This document shows, in pieces, positions 17,632 to 26,806 of a stretch of DNA of 64,000 nucleotides. A model generated the notes under the pieces. That model was not told where the DNA came from. It did no database searches and worked only from the letters and a program-made list of their open reading frames with translations. A program made the position numbers and the translations under genes. How positions within the stretch are numbered: position 1 is the stretch's first letter; each line of letters begins with the position of its first letter. This DNA is from Lysinibacillus fusiformis (GTDB taxonomy: Bacteria; Bacillota; Bacilli; Bacillales_A; Planococcaceae): contig NZ_PYWL01000006.1 of the NCBI RefSeq assembly GCF_003049525.1, forward strand, positions 1 to 64,000, written 5' to 3'.

Positions 17632-18084
17632 TTGGATCAACAAGTTATGCAAAAATTAAAAAGACAATTGGAGCAAGAATTACAAGAAATCGAAAAGCGA
17701 ATAGATGAATCAGAGCGTCCCCAAGCGACAGAGCTATCTAATTATGATAATCATCCAGCTGATAATGCCAGTGATTTAACGGATCAGCTTACAGAAATGG
17801 CTATTGATGAGCATCGTGGCGACAATGCAGAGGAAATAAAAGAAGCTCTTCAAGCAATGGCTGACGGAACATATGGCGAATGTACTGTCTGTGGTAAAGA
17901 GATTCCAATTGGACGTTTAGAGGCTATGCCACAAGCTCTGACATGTGTCGAGCATGCGGAAAAGAAAGAGGATAATTTACGACCAGTGGAGGAGGAGGTG
18001 CTTTCTTCAACACCAAGATCGGATGATTTTATAGAGCTTGAAGAATTTGGTTCTTCTGATACACCACAGGATAAAAATCAGTAA
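17632..18084 (+). CDS. yteA: TraR/DksA-type zinc-finger protein (YteA-like)
   Basis: 150 residues. A charged helical N-terminus (about 1-75) precedes a zinc finger with C84, C87, C105 and H108 (CxxC-x17-CxxH), where DksA has four cysteines. It belongs to the YteA group of Firmicutes DksA/TraR-like proteins, whose role is poorly known. It starts at TTG with an AAGGAGGAG ribosome site. The acidic C-terminal tail lies beyond the finger. Confidence 0.85.
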   Translation: MDQQVMQKLKRQLEQELQEIEKRIDESERPQATELSNYDNHPADNASDLTDQLTEMAIDEHRGDNAEEIKEALQAMADGTYGECTVCGKEIPIGRLEAMPQALTCVEHAEKKEDNLRPVEEEVLSSTPRSDDFIELEEFGSSDTPQDKNQ

Positions 18085-18129
18085 GTATTTTCCTTACTAA
18101 AGCAGTATAATAGCTGTAGAGGTGAGAAG

Positions 18130-19059
18130 ATGAACATTATTGATTTACATTGTGATGCACTTTTGAAATTAACAACGCTTGAAGCGGCTAGTTTTGCAGA
18201 GGATGTGCGTATACACGTCAATCAAAAAAGACTGCAGTTAGGGCAAATAAAAGCTCAAGTATTCGCCATCTTTATTGACCCAGCGATCCCTCAAAACCAA
18301 CAATTTCTTGAAGTCATTCGCCAAATGGAAGCATTTCATACCCATGTTTTACAAACAGAGGGCATGGTGCATATTACAGATTGGGCACAGTTAGAGCAAT
18401 TGGCTCCCCATGAAATAGGAGCTATCTTAAGCTTAGAAGGTTGCAGCGCAATTGGCGATGATTTAACAAAGCTAATTGCTGTACTTGATGCAGGTGTCAA
18501 ATTAGTCGGTTTAACGTGGAATGAGGAAAATGCTGTTGCCCATGGAGCGGAACAAGATGCAAGTCTTGGATTGAAGCCATTTGGTAAAGAAGTCATTCAA
18601 CTATTAAATGACCGTGATATTATTATTGATGTCTCCCATCTAAACGAACAAAGCTTTTGGGATGTGTTACCGTTAGCAAAGCATATTATTGCTAGTCATA
18701 GTAATGCACGAGCATTATGTGATCATCCCCGTAATTTAACAGATGCACAAGCGAAGGCCCTTGTAAAATATGGAGGGCATATCCATGTTGTTTATTATCC
18801 ACTCTTTATTGGTGGTCAAGATGCAACGCTAGAACAATTGGTAAATCATGTGGAGCATTTCGCCAATTTAGTAGGTGTCGAGCATATAGGGTTGGGCTCA
18901 GATTTTGATGGCATAGATGTGACCGTAAAAGGATTAGCTCATGCGGGAGAGGCTCAAAATTTATTAGAGGCATTACGAACTCGCTTTTCAGAGGAAGAGG
19001 TACATGGCATCGCTAGTCAAAATTTCATACGGTATGTAAAAAAAGCAGCAACCCGATAA
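18130..19059 (+). CDS. Membrane-dipeptidase family (M19) peptidase
   Basis: A 309-residue zinc dipeptidase of the renal dipeptidase fold. Metal ligands are visible: H7 and D9 (DLHCD), E103 (SLEGCSAIG), and histidines in DVSHLNE and ASHSNARAL. GLGSDFDGID near 258 is the conserved aspartate motif. The chosen ATG has an AGAGGTGAGA ribosome site. No signal peptide is seen, so it is cytoplasmic. It converges on menA with only 14 bp between stops. Confidence 0.92.
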   Translation: MNIIDLHCDALLKLTTLEAASFAEDVRIHVNQKRLQLGQIKAQVFAIFIDPAIPQNQQFLEVIRQMEAFHTHVLQTEGMVHITDWAQLEQLAPHEIGAILSLEGCSAIGDDLTKLIAVLDAGVKLVGLTWNEENAVAHGAEQDASLGLKPFGKEVIQLLNDRDIIIDVSHLNEQSFWDVLPLAKHIIASHSNARALCDHPRNLTDAQAKALVKYGGHIHVVYYPLFIGGQDATLEQLVNHVEHFANLVGVEHIGLGSDFDGIDVTVKGLAHAGEAQNLLEALRTRFSEEEVHGIASQNFIRYVKKAATR

Positions 19060-19073
19060 GGCTGCCGCACTTT

Positions 19074-19991
19074 TTAAAAGAAATAATCAATTAATAAACC
19101 AATTCCTAATAGGAAGCCGAAGAATGTATTCGTTTGCGCTGTATATTTCATCGCAGGCATCACTTCTTTGGCTTCTTTTTTATCTCTGAATATTTGAATG
19201 GCACGCAATGGTTTAGGGATACTTAAGAAAATAATCAAAGCCCAAAAAGTAATGCCATCAATTGCAACAAGGGCGATCACCCATAAGTATGAAACGATAA
19301 AAAATCCTGATAGCACGGAGATTGCATTATCACGTCCTACCAAAATAGCCAATGTTTTGCGTCCACCTTCTGTATCGCCAACAATATCACGAATATTATT
19401 GGATAGCATAATAGCGCCAACTAAAATCATACTTGGAACGGAAAGTAAGACGGCATCCAGTGTTACTGTAAGCGTTTGAATATAGAAAGCAATCAAAACG
19501 ATTCCCATTCCCATTACTGCCCCAGAAACAATTTCTCCAAAAGGTGAATAGGCGATTGGATATGGCCCACCTGTATATAAGAAACCAATCAGCATACAAA
19601 CTAGTCCGACAGCAGCTAACCACCAAGATGTGGAGGCACATATGTAAATGCCAAGTAGCATGGCAATAGCATAAAAGCTTAGCGCAATCATCATAATCGT
19701 TTTTGGTTGTACACCATGACGGACAATCGTTCCGCCAATTCCGACAGAATCCTCGTTATCTAATCCTAATTTGTAATCATAATATTCATTGAACATATTC
19801 GTTGCTGCTTGAATAAGCATACTTGCAATGAGCATAGCAAAAAATAGTCCAAAATCAATTGTTTCTTTTTCAATTGCTAGTGCAATTGCTGTTCCTAGGA
19901 ATACTGGAACAAATGAAGCGGTTAAAGTATGTGGACGTGTTAAATGCCACCAAACTTTAAAACCCCTATCAGCTTCAATGACTTTGGTCAT
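19074..19991 (-). CDS. menA: 1,4-dihydroxy-2-naphthoate polyprenyltransferase MenA
   Basis: A 305-residue UbiA-family membrane enzyme that attaches the polyprenyl tail to DHNA to make demethylmenaquinone. The first aspartate motif is in NEYYDYKLGLDNED (about 67-80) and the second in NNIRDIVGDTEGGRKTL. There are about eight membrane segments. It is transcribed divergently from menFDHB, a usual Bacillales arrangement. A short weak hairpin (gcagc/gctgc) with Ts overlaps the convergent gene's end and may terminate it. Confidence 0.95.
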   Translation of the reverse strand: MTKVIEADRGFKVWWHLTRPHTLTASFVPVFLGTAIALAIEKETIDFGLFFAMLIASMLIQAATNMFNEYYDYKLGLDNEDSVGIGGTIVRHGVQPKTIMMIALSFYAIAMLLGIYICASTSWWLAAVGLVCMLIGFLYTGGPYPIAYSPFGEIVSGAVMGMGIVLIAFYIQTLTVTLDAVLLSVPSMILVGAIMLSNNIRDIVGDTEGGRKTLAILVGRDNAISVLSGFFIVSYLWVIALVAIDGITFWALIIFLSIPKPLRAIQIFRDKKEAKEVMPAMKYTAQTNTFFGFLLGIGLLIDYFF

Positions 19992-20096
19992 AAGGTCTTT
20001 CTCTCCTTCAAATGTTGTCGACTCTTCTTATTTTAAACGAAGATTGAGAAAATGGGTAGGTTCACAGCTTATTACATACTGTAAAATGAAAAAAAG

Positions 20097-20105
20097 TGAT
20101 ACAAT
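20097..20105 (+). promoter_or_regulatory. Extended -10 promoter for menF operon
   Basis: TGATACAAT is an extended -10 element. A weak -35 (TACTGT) lies 17 bp upstream of TACAAT. The predicted transcript has a leader of about 130 nt before menF. Confidence 0.55.
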
Positions 20106-20138
20106 AGAACATGCATTTATGAACTGAAAATAAAAATA

Positions 20139-20206
20139 GGGTGGATAGCAACAGTACGAATGACACGGTTGCCAGCCCATAAAATGATGTATTTTCGCCA
20201 TCATTT
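20139..20206 (+). promoter_or_regulatory. Structured menF leader (two hairpins)
   Basis: Hairpin 1 pairs GGG plus GCAAC (20139-20152) with GTTGC plus CCC (20168-20178). Hairpin 2 pairs AAATGATG (20182-20189) with CATCATTT (20199-20206). No known riboswitch family is recognised. It could be an attenuator or a protein site. Confidence 0.4.
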
Positions 20207-20239
20207 ATTATGTACACTGCAACAACGGAGGTAATTTTC

Positions 20240-21625
20240 ATGCAACAGAAGTGGTACCAAGCCACAGAAGTAGAAGTGGACTCTTTGGGCCAAAGCCTTC
20301 ATTTTTATATGGAAACAATGGAAGTGAGTCACCTATCTGCATTAGCATTTTATGCAGCAGGTGAAGAGTGCTATAAAGGTGAACGATTTTATTGGCAAAA
20401 TAGAGAAAAAACAATGACATTAGTTGGGCTAGGACATGCCCATACCATTCAAAATAATAAAAAAAATGATCGTTTTGATGCTGTAGAAGCTGAATGGAAG
20501 AGTTTAACAAAGAACTGTCTGAAAGGACAAAGCGAGCTCCAACCTATTTTGTTTGGGGGCTTTACATTTGATCCACAAAATAATGTTGCTGGGGAATGGA
20601 CGGGTTTTCCAGAGGCTTATTTTGCATTAGCGACTTTTCAGCTTGTCATACGAGATGATAAGGCATATGTGAGCATTCATCTTCTGACACAGGATCGGCA
20701 TGGTGAGGCTCAGTTTGAGGCATTGAGAAAAGAGCGAGATCATTTAGTTCATGCCGCACAGGTTAAGGAAGTGAAAACGTATTCAAAGCCTGAAATATCA
20801 AGCTACTTTGAGCCTTATAAAGATCCTTATTTAGCTTCTATTGACCAAGTGACAGCTTTAATTAAGCAAAAGAAAGCGGATAAGGTTGTTATTGCACGAT
20901 CACTTGCACTGCAATTTAAAGAGGAAGTAACTGCTCCACAAGTGCTGTCGCAAATTATCCATGAACAACCAGAAAGTTATTTATTCGGCTTAGAGCATGA
21001 AAATCTATTGTTCTTCGGAGCATCACCTGAGCGCCTTGTAAAAGTGGAGGATGGTCGAGCATTTTCTTCATGTGTTGCTGGTTCAATTAAGCGAGGAAAA
21101 ACAGCAGAAGAAGACGAGGCTTATGGACAAAGCTTGTTACAGGATCCAAAAAACGGAGGGGAACACCAATATGTTGTCGATATGATTGCTGACACATTCC
21201 GTAAAAATTGTGTGGATATCACGCTTCCTGAAAGTCCACGTCTATTAAAAATAAGAGATATTCAACATTTATATACACCTGTCGAAGGTCAGCTCAATAA
21301 GGATGCTACGATATTACAGCTCACAAAAACTTTACATCCTACTCCAGCATTAGGAGGAGTACCACGTATGGAGGCTTTGGCAGCTATTCGTAAGTATGAA
21401 CCGATGAATCGAGGCTTGTATGCTGCACCAATTGGCTGGTTAGATGCAGAGGGAAATGGAGAATTTGCAGTCGCGATACGGTCAGCGGCATTGCTTCATG
21501 ATAAGGCTTATTTATATGCCGGTGGAGGTATTGTAGCAGATTCAGAACCACAATCTGAATATGATGAAACATTAGTAAAATTCCGTCCAATGCTTCGTGC
21601 GCTAGGAGGACAATTACATGAGTGA
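20240..21625 (+). CDS. menF: Isochorismate synthase MenF
   Basis: 461 residues, chorismate-binding enzyme family, converting chorismate to isochorismate for menaquinone. The C-terminal catalytic domain carries KADKVVIARSLAL, FGASPERLVKVEDG and HPTPALGGVPR, then the GGGIVADSEPQSEYDET Mg site. I start at ATG 20240, which has a GGAGGTAAT ribosome site, rather than the in-frame ATG at 20210. It overlaps menD by 8 bp. Confidence 0.95.
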   Translation: MQQKWYQATEVEVDSLGQSLHFYMETMEVSHLSALAFYAAGEECYKGERFYWQNREKTMTLVGLGHAHTIQNNKKNDRFDAVEAEWKSLTKNCLKGQSELQPILFGGFTFDPQNNVAGEWTGFPEAYFALATFQLVIRDDKAYVSIHLLTQDRHGEAQFEALRKERDHLVHAAQVKEVKTYSKPEISSYFEPYKDPYLASIDQVTALIKQKKADKVVIARSLALQFKEEVTAPQVLSQIIHEQPESYLFGLEHENLLFFGASPERLVKVEDGRAFSSCVAGSIKRGKTAEEDEAYGQSLLQDPKNGGEHQYVVDMIADTFRKNCVDITLPESPRLLKIRDIQHLYTPVEGQLNKDATILQLTKTLHPTPALGGVPRMEALAAIRKYEPMNRGLYAAPIGWLDAEGNGEFAVAIRSAALLHDKAYLYAGGGIVADSEPQSEYDETLVKFRPMLRALGGQLHE

Positions 21626-23333
21626 ACGAAAAATTTTAACAGATTATGTTTATAAAATGGTCGCGTCGTTAGTACAAGTTGGGGTAGAAACTGTTGTCGT
21701 TAGTCCAGGCTCACGTTCAACACCTCTTGCCTACGCGGTCGCTTCTACAAAACAAATAAAAATGTATCGTCAAGTAGATGAGCGCTCAGCTGCTTTCTTT
21801 GCTTTAGGGCTTGCGAAAGCTACTGCTAAGCCTGTTGTTCTCTTATGTACATCCGGTACAGCAGCAGCAAACTACTTTCCTGCAATTGTTGAGGCAAACT
21901 ATGCTCGTGTGCCGCTAATTGTCATCACAGCTGATCGACCACATGAACTACGAGAGGTAGGTGCACCGCAGGCAATTAATCAGCCTCATTTATATGGTTC
22001 ACATGTGAAATGGAGTGTAGATTTTCCATTAGCAGATGGTGCTGCTCCTACATTGCCTTTTATCGAACGTCATATTGCACGAGCAGTAGCAATTGCTACC
22101 AGTGCGCCTTTTGGACCAGTGCATATGAATGTTCCTTTCCGAGAGCCTTTATTAATTGATTTACAGGATGAATTGCCAACTATGACATTTAAACATAGCA
22201 GCATGGGACAATTAATCCCAACAAGCGCTGCTATGCAGGAACTTTCCTCTATTTTAAAGTCGACTAAAAGAGGCTTTATTATTGTTGGAGAATTAGCACT
22301 TGGCACGGACCTAGCGTTTGTCTGGGAATTTGTACGTCAGTTGAAATGGCCAGTCCTAGTAGAAAGCTTGTCAAATATGCGTGCAGCTGTACCAGAGGAT
22401 TGCTTACCATATCTCGTGACAACCTACGATGCCATTATGAAGAGTGAGGATTTTAAGGCACTTGTTCAGCCGGATACAGTTTTACGTATTGGGGCACAGC
22501 CTGTTTCAAAATTTATCATGCAATTTATTACAAAAACAGAGCCAAATGCTTATGTCATTATTGATGAAGATCCTATGTTTAGAGATGCTACTGGCGTATC
22601 TACACATTTTATTCATGCAAATATCGATCAATGGTTAACACAATTAGCCATTACTAACACTGCATTTGAGGAAGCATACTTAGCCGAATGGCAAAAAGCC
22701 AATCAGTTGGCTGCTACTTATATTGAACAGTATTCAGAGATAGAAAAAGATGAAGGTGCGATGGTCAGTCGTTTACTGAAAATGATTCCTGATGGTAGCG
22801 ATATATTCGTTAGCAGTAGTATGCCAGTGCGTGATATTGATACATTTTTATTAGCAACACCGAAGGATATACGTTTCTTTGCGAATCGTGGGACGAATGG
22901 GATTGATGGAGTAGTATCTACAGCATTGGGCTTTAGTGAAGGAAATGACCGAGAAACCTATTTATTAATTGGTGATTTAGCCTTTCTACATGATGTGAAT
23001 GGGCTGATTGCTTCTAGATACCAAGAATGTAACTTAACCATTATTGTGATGAATAATGATGGTGGAGGTATTTTTTCTTATTTACCTCAATCAACAGTAG
23101 AAGCCCATTACGAGGATCTTTTTGGCACACCGACGGCACTTGAATTTCATGATATTGCCCATATGTATAATATGGATTATATACGAGTAGATACTATCTC
23201 TGAATTATCAGAGAAGTTTTCATCAGACAAAAAACGGCCTTTACGCTTAATTGAAATATTTACAGATAGAGCAGAGAACGTTCAGGCTCATCGAGCGTTA
23301 TGGAATCGTATTAATGCGGAGTTCAAAGCATGA
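21618..23333 (+). CDS. menD: SEPHCHC synthase MenD
   Basis: A 571-residue thiamine-diphosphate enzyme joining isochorismate and 2-oxoglutarate. The cofactor-activating glutamate is E55 (RQVDERSAAF). The C-terminal GDLAFLHDVNGL and NNDGGGIF segments form the Mg-ThDP site. It overlaps menF by 8 bp and menH by 4 bp, indicating translational coupling. Confidence 0.97.
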   Translation: MSERKILTDYVYKMVASLVQVGVETVVVSPGSRSTPLAYAVASTKQIKMYRQVDERSAAFFALGLAKATAKPVVLLCTSGTAAANYFPAIVEANYARVPLIVITADRPHELREVGAPQAINQPHLYGSHVKWSVDFPLADGAAPTLPFIERHIARAVAIATSAPFGPVHMNVPFREPLLIDLQDELPTMTFKHSSMGQLIPTSAAMQELSSILKSTKRGFIIVGELALGTDLAFVWEFVRQLKWPVLVESLSNMRAAVPEDCLPYLVTTYDAIMKSEDFKALVQPDTVLRIGAQPVSKFIMQFITKTEPNAYVIIDEDPMFRDATGVSTHFIHANIDQWLTQLAITNTAFEEAYLAEWQKANQLAATYIEQYSEIEKDEGAMVSRLLKMIPDGSDIFVSSSMPVRDIDTFLLATPKDIRFFANRGTNGIDGVVSTALGFSEGNDRETYLLIGDLAFLHDVNGLIASRYQECNLTIIVMNNDGGGIFSYLPQSTVEAHYEDLFGTPTALEFHDIAHMYNMDYIRVDTISELSEKFSSDKKRPLRLIEIFTDRAENVQAHRALWNRINAEFKA

Positions 23334-24139
23334 CGAGCTTATTAATCCGAGGACTTAAAACCCATGTGGACATATGGAATGAAAACGGTAGCTATACATT
23401 AGTTGCTTTACATGGATTTACGGGAAGCACTGCTACCTGGTACAATTTGGCACAATCCTTGCCGGATGTCCGTGTTATTGCGATTGATTTAATTGGGCAT
23501 GGGCAAACAGCTACTCCAGAGCAAATTAAGCGTTTTTCAATGGAGGAACAATTACAGGACTTAGAGGAATTGTTTTGTCAGCTCCATATGGAGAAGTTTA
23601 CATTGTTGGGCTATTCAATGGGAGGCAGAATTGCATTATCTTATGCCATTGCGTTTCCTGATCGTATTCAAAAGCTTATTTTAGAAAGTGCATCTCCCGG
23701 TTTACGAACAGTAGAAGAACGACGTGAACGTAGTGAGAGAGATGACATTTTAGCACAAAAAATCATCACTAATGGGTTAGTCTCTTTTGTGAATTCATGG
23801 GAGAATATACCGCTTTTTGCATCACAGCGTCATCTTCCTGCCACTGTGCGAAAGGCTATTCGTGCAGAAAGACTTTCACAGAGGGAAGAAGGATTGGCTG
23901 GTAGCTTAAGAGGGGTTGGAACAGGAACCCAGCCTTCGAATTGGCACCTCTTGGACCGACTAGAAATATCTGTACTCCTGATTACGGGTTCATTAGATGA
24001 GAAATTTTGTAAAATTGCACTAGAAATGAAAGCGCTATTAAAAACTGTTAGGCATATGACAGTAATTGATGCTGGACATGCAATTCATGTGGAAAATCCC
24101 GCTGAGTTTGCTACAATAGTAGAGGAGTATATAACGTAA
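23330..24139 (+). CDS. menH: SHCHC synthase MenH
   Basis: A 269-residue alpha/beta hydrolase that eliminates pyruvate from SEPHCHC. The nucleophile is S96 in GYSMGG, the oxyanion region is LHGFTGS and the histidine is in DAGHAIHVENP. The start overlaps the menD stop (ATGA). Confidence 0.93.
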   Translation: MTSLLIRGLKTHVDIWNENGSYTLVALHGFTGSTATWYNLAQSLPDVRVIAIDLIGHGQTATPEQIKRFSMEEQLQDLEELFCQLHMEKFTLLGYSMGGRIALSYAIAFPDRIQKLILESASPGLRTVEERRERSERDDILAQKIITNGLVSFVNSWENIPLFASQRHLPATVRKAIRAERLSQREEGLAGSLRGVGTGTQPSNWHLLDRLEISVLLITGSLDEKFCKIALEMKALLKTVRHMTVIDAGHAIHVENPAEFATIVEEYIT

Positions 24140-24205
24140 TATTATACTTGTTACGTTAGCGCCTCGATAATAACGAGACGAATTTAGAATATAGGAGGCA
24201 ATTCA

Positions 24206-25024
24206 ATGACACGTCAATGGACTTCATTACATACTTATGAAGATATTAAGTATGAGTTCTATAACGGAATCGCAAAAATTACGATTAATCGTCCAGAAGT
24301 GCGTAATGCATTCCGCCCAAAAACGGTTATGGAAATGATTGATGCATTTTCACGTGCACGCGATGATAAAAATATCGGTGTAATTATTTTAACAGGTGAA
24401 GGTGAACATGCCTTCTGCTCAGGCGGAGATCAAAAAGTTCGTGGTCATGGTGGCTACGTAGGAGACGATGAAATCCCACGTCTAAACGTTCTTGATTTAC
24501 AACGTTTAATCCGTGTAATTCCAAAACCTGTAGTGGCAATGGTTGCAGGCTATGCAATTGGTGGAGGACACGTATTACATGTTGTTTGTGATTTAACAAT
24601 TGCTGCGGACAACGCTCGCTTTGGACAAACAGGTCCAAAAGTAGGGTCATTTGATGCTGGTTACGGTTCAGGCTATCTTGCTCGTATTATTGGACATAAA
24701 AAGGCCCGTGAAATTTGGTACCTTTGCCGTCAATACGATGCACAACAAGCGCTTGATATGGGCCTAGTTAATACAGTGGTTCCTTATGACCAATTAGAAG
24801 ATGAAACTGTTCAATGGTGTGAAGAAATGCTACAAATGTCACCAACTGCATTGCGCTTCTTAAAAGCAGCGATGAATGCAGATACAGACGGCTTAGCAGG
24901 TCTTCAACAAATGGCTGGTGACGCTACACTTCTTTACTACACAACAGATGAAGCAAAAGAAGGTCGCGACGCTTTCAAAGAAAAACGTCAACCAGACTTT
25001 GGCCAATTCCCAAGATTCCCTTGA
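24206..25024 (+). CDS. menB: 1,4-dihydroxy-2-naphthoyl-CoA synthase MenB
   Basis: A 272-residue crotonase-fold enzyme that closes the second ring of DHNA-CoA. The signatures are [26 protein letters not shown] (oxyanion hole) and [16 protein letters not shown]. The start has an AGGAGG ribosome site. A strong terminator follows, so menFDHB is one unit ending here. Confidence 0.97.
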   Translation: MTRQWTSLHTYEDIKYEFYNGIAKITINRPEVRNAFRPKTVMEMIDAFSRARDDKNIGVIILTGEGEHAFCSGGDQKVRGHGGYVGDDEIPRLNVLDLQRLIRVIPKPVVAMVAGYAIGGGHVLHVVCDLTIAADNARFGQTGPKVGSFDAGYGSGYLARIIGHKKAREIWYLCRQYDAQQALDMGLVNTVVPYDQLEDETVQWCEEMLQMSPTALRFLKAAMNADTDGLAGLQQMAGDATLLYYTTDEAKEGRDAFKEKRQPDFGQFPRFP

Positions 25025-25045
25025 TTTATTAGCTAGGGTGCTTGT

Positions 25046-25079
25046 AAAGCTCGTATCTATTAGAGATACGAGCTTTTTT
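25046..25079 (+). terminator. Terminator after menB
   Basis: The stem aaagctcgtatct/agatacgagcttt has a 4-base loop and ends in a T run. It separates menB from menE. Confidence 0.93.
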
Positions 25080-25239
25080 GTATGCCTGGGAAATTGGTAG
25101 TGGCGTAGAAGCAAAGTGACGGATAAAAAGGCAAAAGTGATGGATAAAACAAAATTATAGCGTTTTAAAAGCAAATGCATCACGAATAGACAAGCGCTAG
25201 GGTAAAGCGTTAAGATGTAGGGTGATTGGAGTGACAAAT

Positions 25240-26664
25240 ATGTATCCGAATTGGATTATACAGCGTGCCTATTTAACACCGTTACGTAAGGCATTAACTT
25301 ATAAAGAACAAAGTTGGACTTTTTTAGAGTTGAATGATTTATCTAGTAAGCGTGCTCGCCAATTAGTGGGACTGGGTATAAAGCGGGGTGATCGAATTGC
25401 CATCATGGGGCCAAGTAAACCAGAGCTTGTAATCACCATGTATGCTTGCTTGCATCTACAATGTGAGATGGTTATGCTAAATCGTAGATTGTCACAGGAT
25501 GAACTTGGTTACCAGTTGGCGGATTCTGAGGCAGTTGCCGTATTGATTGCGGATGAAGATGTAAATAAGTTGCCTGCAAATACGGCTCATTATTTATTTT
25601 CAACGATTGAAGAGGGAGAAGAAGGTGCATTCGATATCGGAAAGGAATGGCCTTTGGATCAAACAACAACGATTATGTATACCTCTGGGACAACAGGCTT
25701 TCCAAAGGGGGTCCGTCAAACGGTAGGTAACCATCAGGCTAGTGCAACGGCCTCGGTTTTAAATATTGGCCTACAGGCTGATGATGTTTGGCTATGTGCT
25801 GTTCCATTATTCCATATTAGTGGATTTTCAATATTAGTGCGTTCACTGTTATATGGCAATCAAGTCTATTTATATGATCATTTTGATGTAGAAGCTATTA
25901 CGCATCATATTATGAATGGTGAAGTAACGCATATGTCAGTTGTAGCTGTGACGTTGGAAAGAATTTTACATACGTTGGAGCAACATAAAGCTAAAGCTTC
26001 CTCCCGTTTTAAATTAATGCTTGCTGGTGGAGGACCAGTGCCAGCTGATTACTTATCGAGAGCACATACGTTAAACTTAGCTGTAGCTCAAACGTATGGT
26101 ATGACGGAAACCTCCTCGCAAACAGCTACATTAGCAAGTGAGGATGCGATTCGGAAAATTGGCTCTGCCGGAAAGCCTTTATTTTTTAATCAAATCAAAA
26201 TTGTAGAACCCAACGCGCAAGGCGAAGGAGAAATTTGTATTAGAGGACCCCATGTTACACCTGGCTATATCGGCCGTTTTGCACAAAAAAGCGCCACGCG
26301 AGATGGCTGGTTGCATACGGGAGATATTGGCTATCTAGATGAAGATGGTTATTTATTTGTCATAGATCGCAGAGCAGATTTGATAATTTCTGGTGGAGAA
26401 AATATATATCCTGCAGAAATAGAGAATGTGCTGCTCATGCATCCAGCTGTTAAGGAAGCGGGTGTATGTGGTGCCGATGATAAGCAATGGGGACAAGTAC
26501 CGGTTGCTTTTGTTGTGTTGAATGAACAAGTATCAGTCGAACAATTACAAGCTTTCTGTCAACAGAGGCTGGCTAAATATAAGTTGCCAAAGGAAATTAT
26601 TATAACAAACAGTCTCCCACGAAACGGAGCAGATAAGCTGCTTAGACGAAAATTACTACAATAA
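25240..26664 (+). CDS. menE: o-Succinylbenzoate-CoA ligase MenE
   Basis: A 474-residue ANL-superfamily adenylating enzyme. Signatures are TIMYTSGTTGFPKGV (P-loop), QTYGMTETSSQ, HTGDIGYLDEDGYLF and the C-terminal lysine in NGADKLLRRKL. The frame is open from GTG 25222 and GTG 25231; ATG 25240, nine bases after GGAG, fits family N-termini best. It stands alone after the menB terminator, and menC does not follow as it does in B. subtilis. Confidence 0.93.
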   Translation: MYPNWIIQRAYLTPLRKALTYKEQSWTFLELNDLSSKRARQLVGLGIKRGDRIAIMGPSKPELVITMYACLHLQCEMVMLNRRLSQDELGYQLADSEAVAVLIADEDVNKLPANTAHYLFSTIEEGEEGAFDIGKEWPLDQTTTIMYTSGTTGFPKGVRQTVGNHQASATASVLNIGLQADDVWLCAVPLFHISGFSILVRSLLYGNQVYLYDHFDVEAITHHIMNGEVTHMSVVAVTLERILHTLEQHKAKASSRFKLMLAGGGPVPADYLSRAHTLNLAVAQTYGMTETSSQTATLASEDAIRKIGSAGKPLFFNQIKIVEPNAQGEGEICIRGPHVTPGYIGRFAQKSATRDGWLHTGDIGYLDEDGYLFVIDRRADLIISGGENIYPAEIENVLLMHPAVKEAGVCGADDKQWGQVPVAFVVLNEQVSVEQLQAFCQQRLAKYKLPKEIIITNSLPRNGADKLLRRKLLQ

Positions 26665-26674
26665 AATACATGTA

Positions 26675-26710
26675 AAAAAGAAGCCTTTTGTACACTAGGC
26701 TTCTTTTTAT
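26675..26710 (+). terminator. Terminator after menE
   Basis: The stem aaaaagaagcct/aggcttcttttt is followed by more T-rich sequence. Confidence 0.92.
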
Positions 26711-26806
26711 TTTGTAAATATTTGAACTTTTAGCATGAAATTAGTCATTCATTAACATAATAAAAAAGGAGAGGCATAAACTATTTAGTAAAGGAGAATG
26801 ACTCAT

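Noticed and set aside
24140..24205. Hairpin between menH and menB as a terminator
   Set aside because: The stem is only 4-5 bp (ctcg/cgag) without a T run, and the menB start follows with its own ribosome site. It is more likely a minor structure within the operon.
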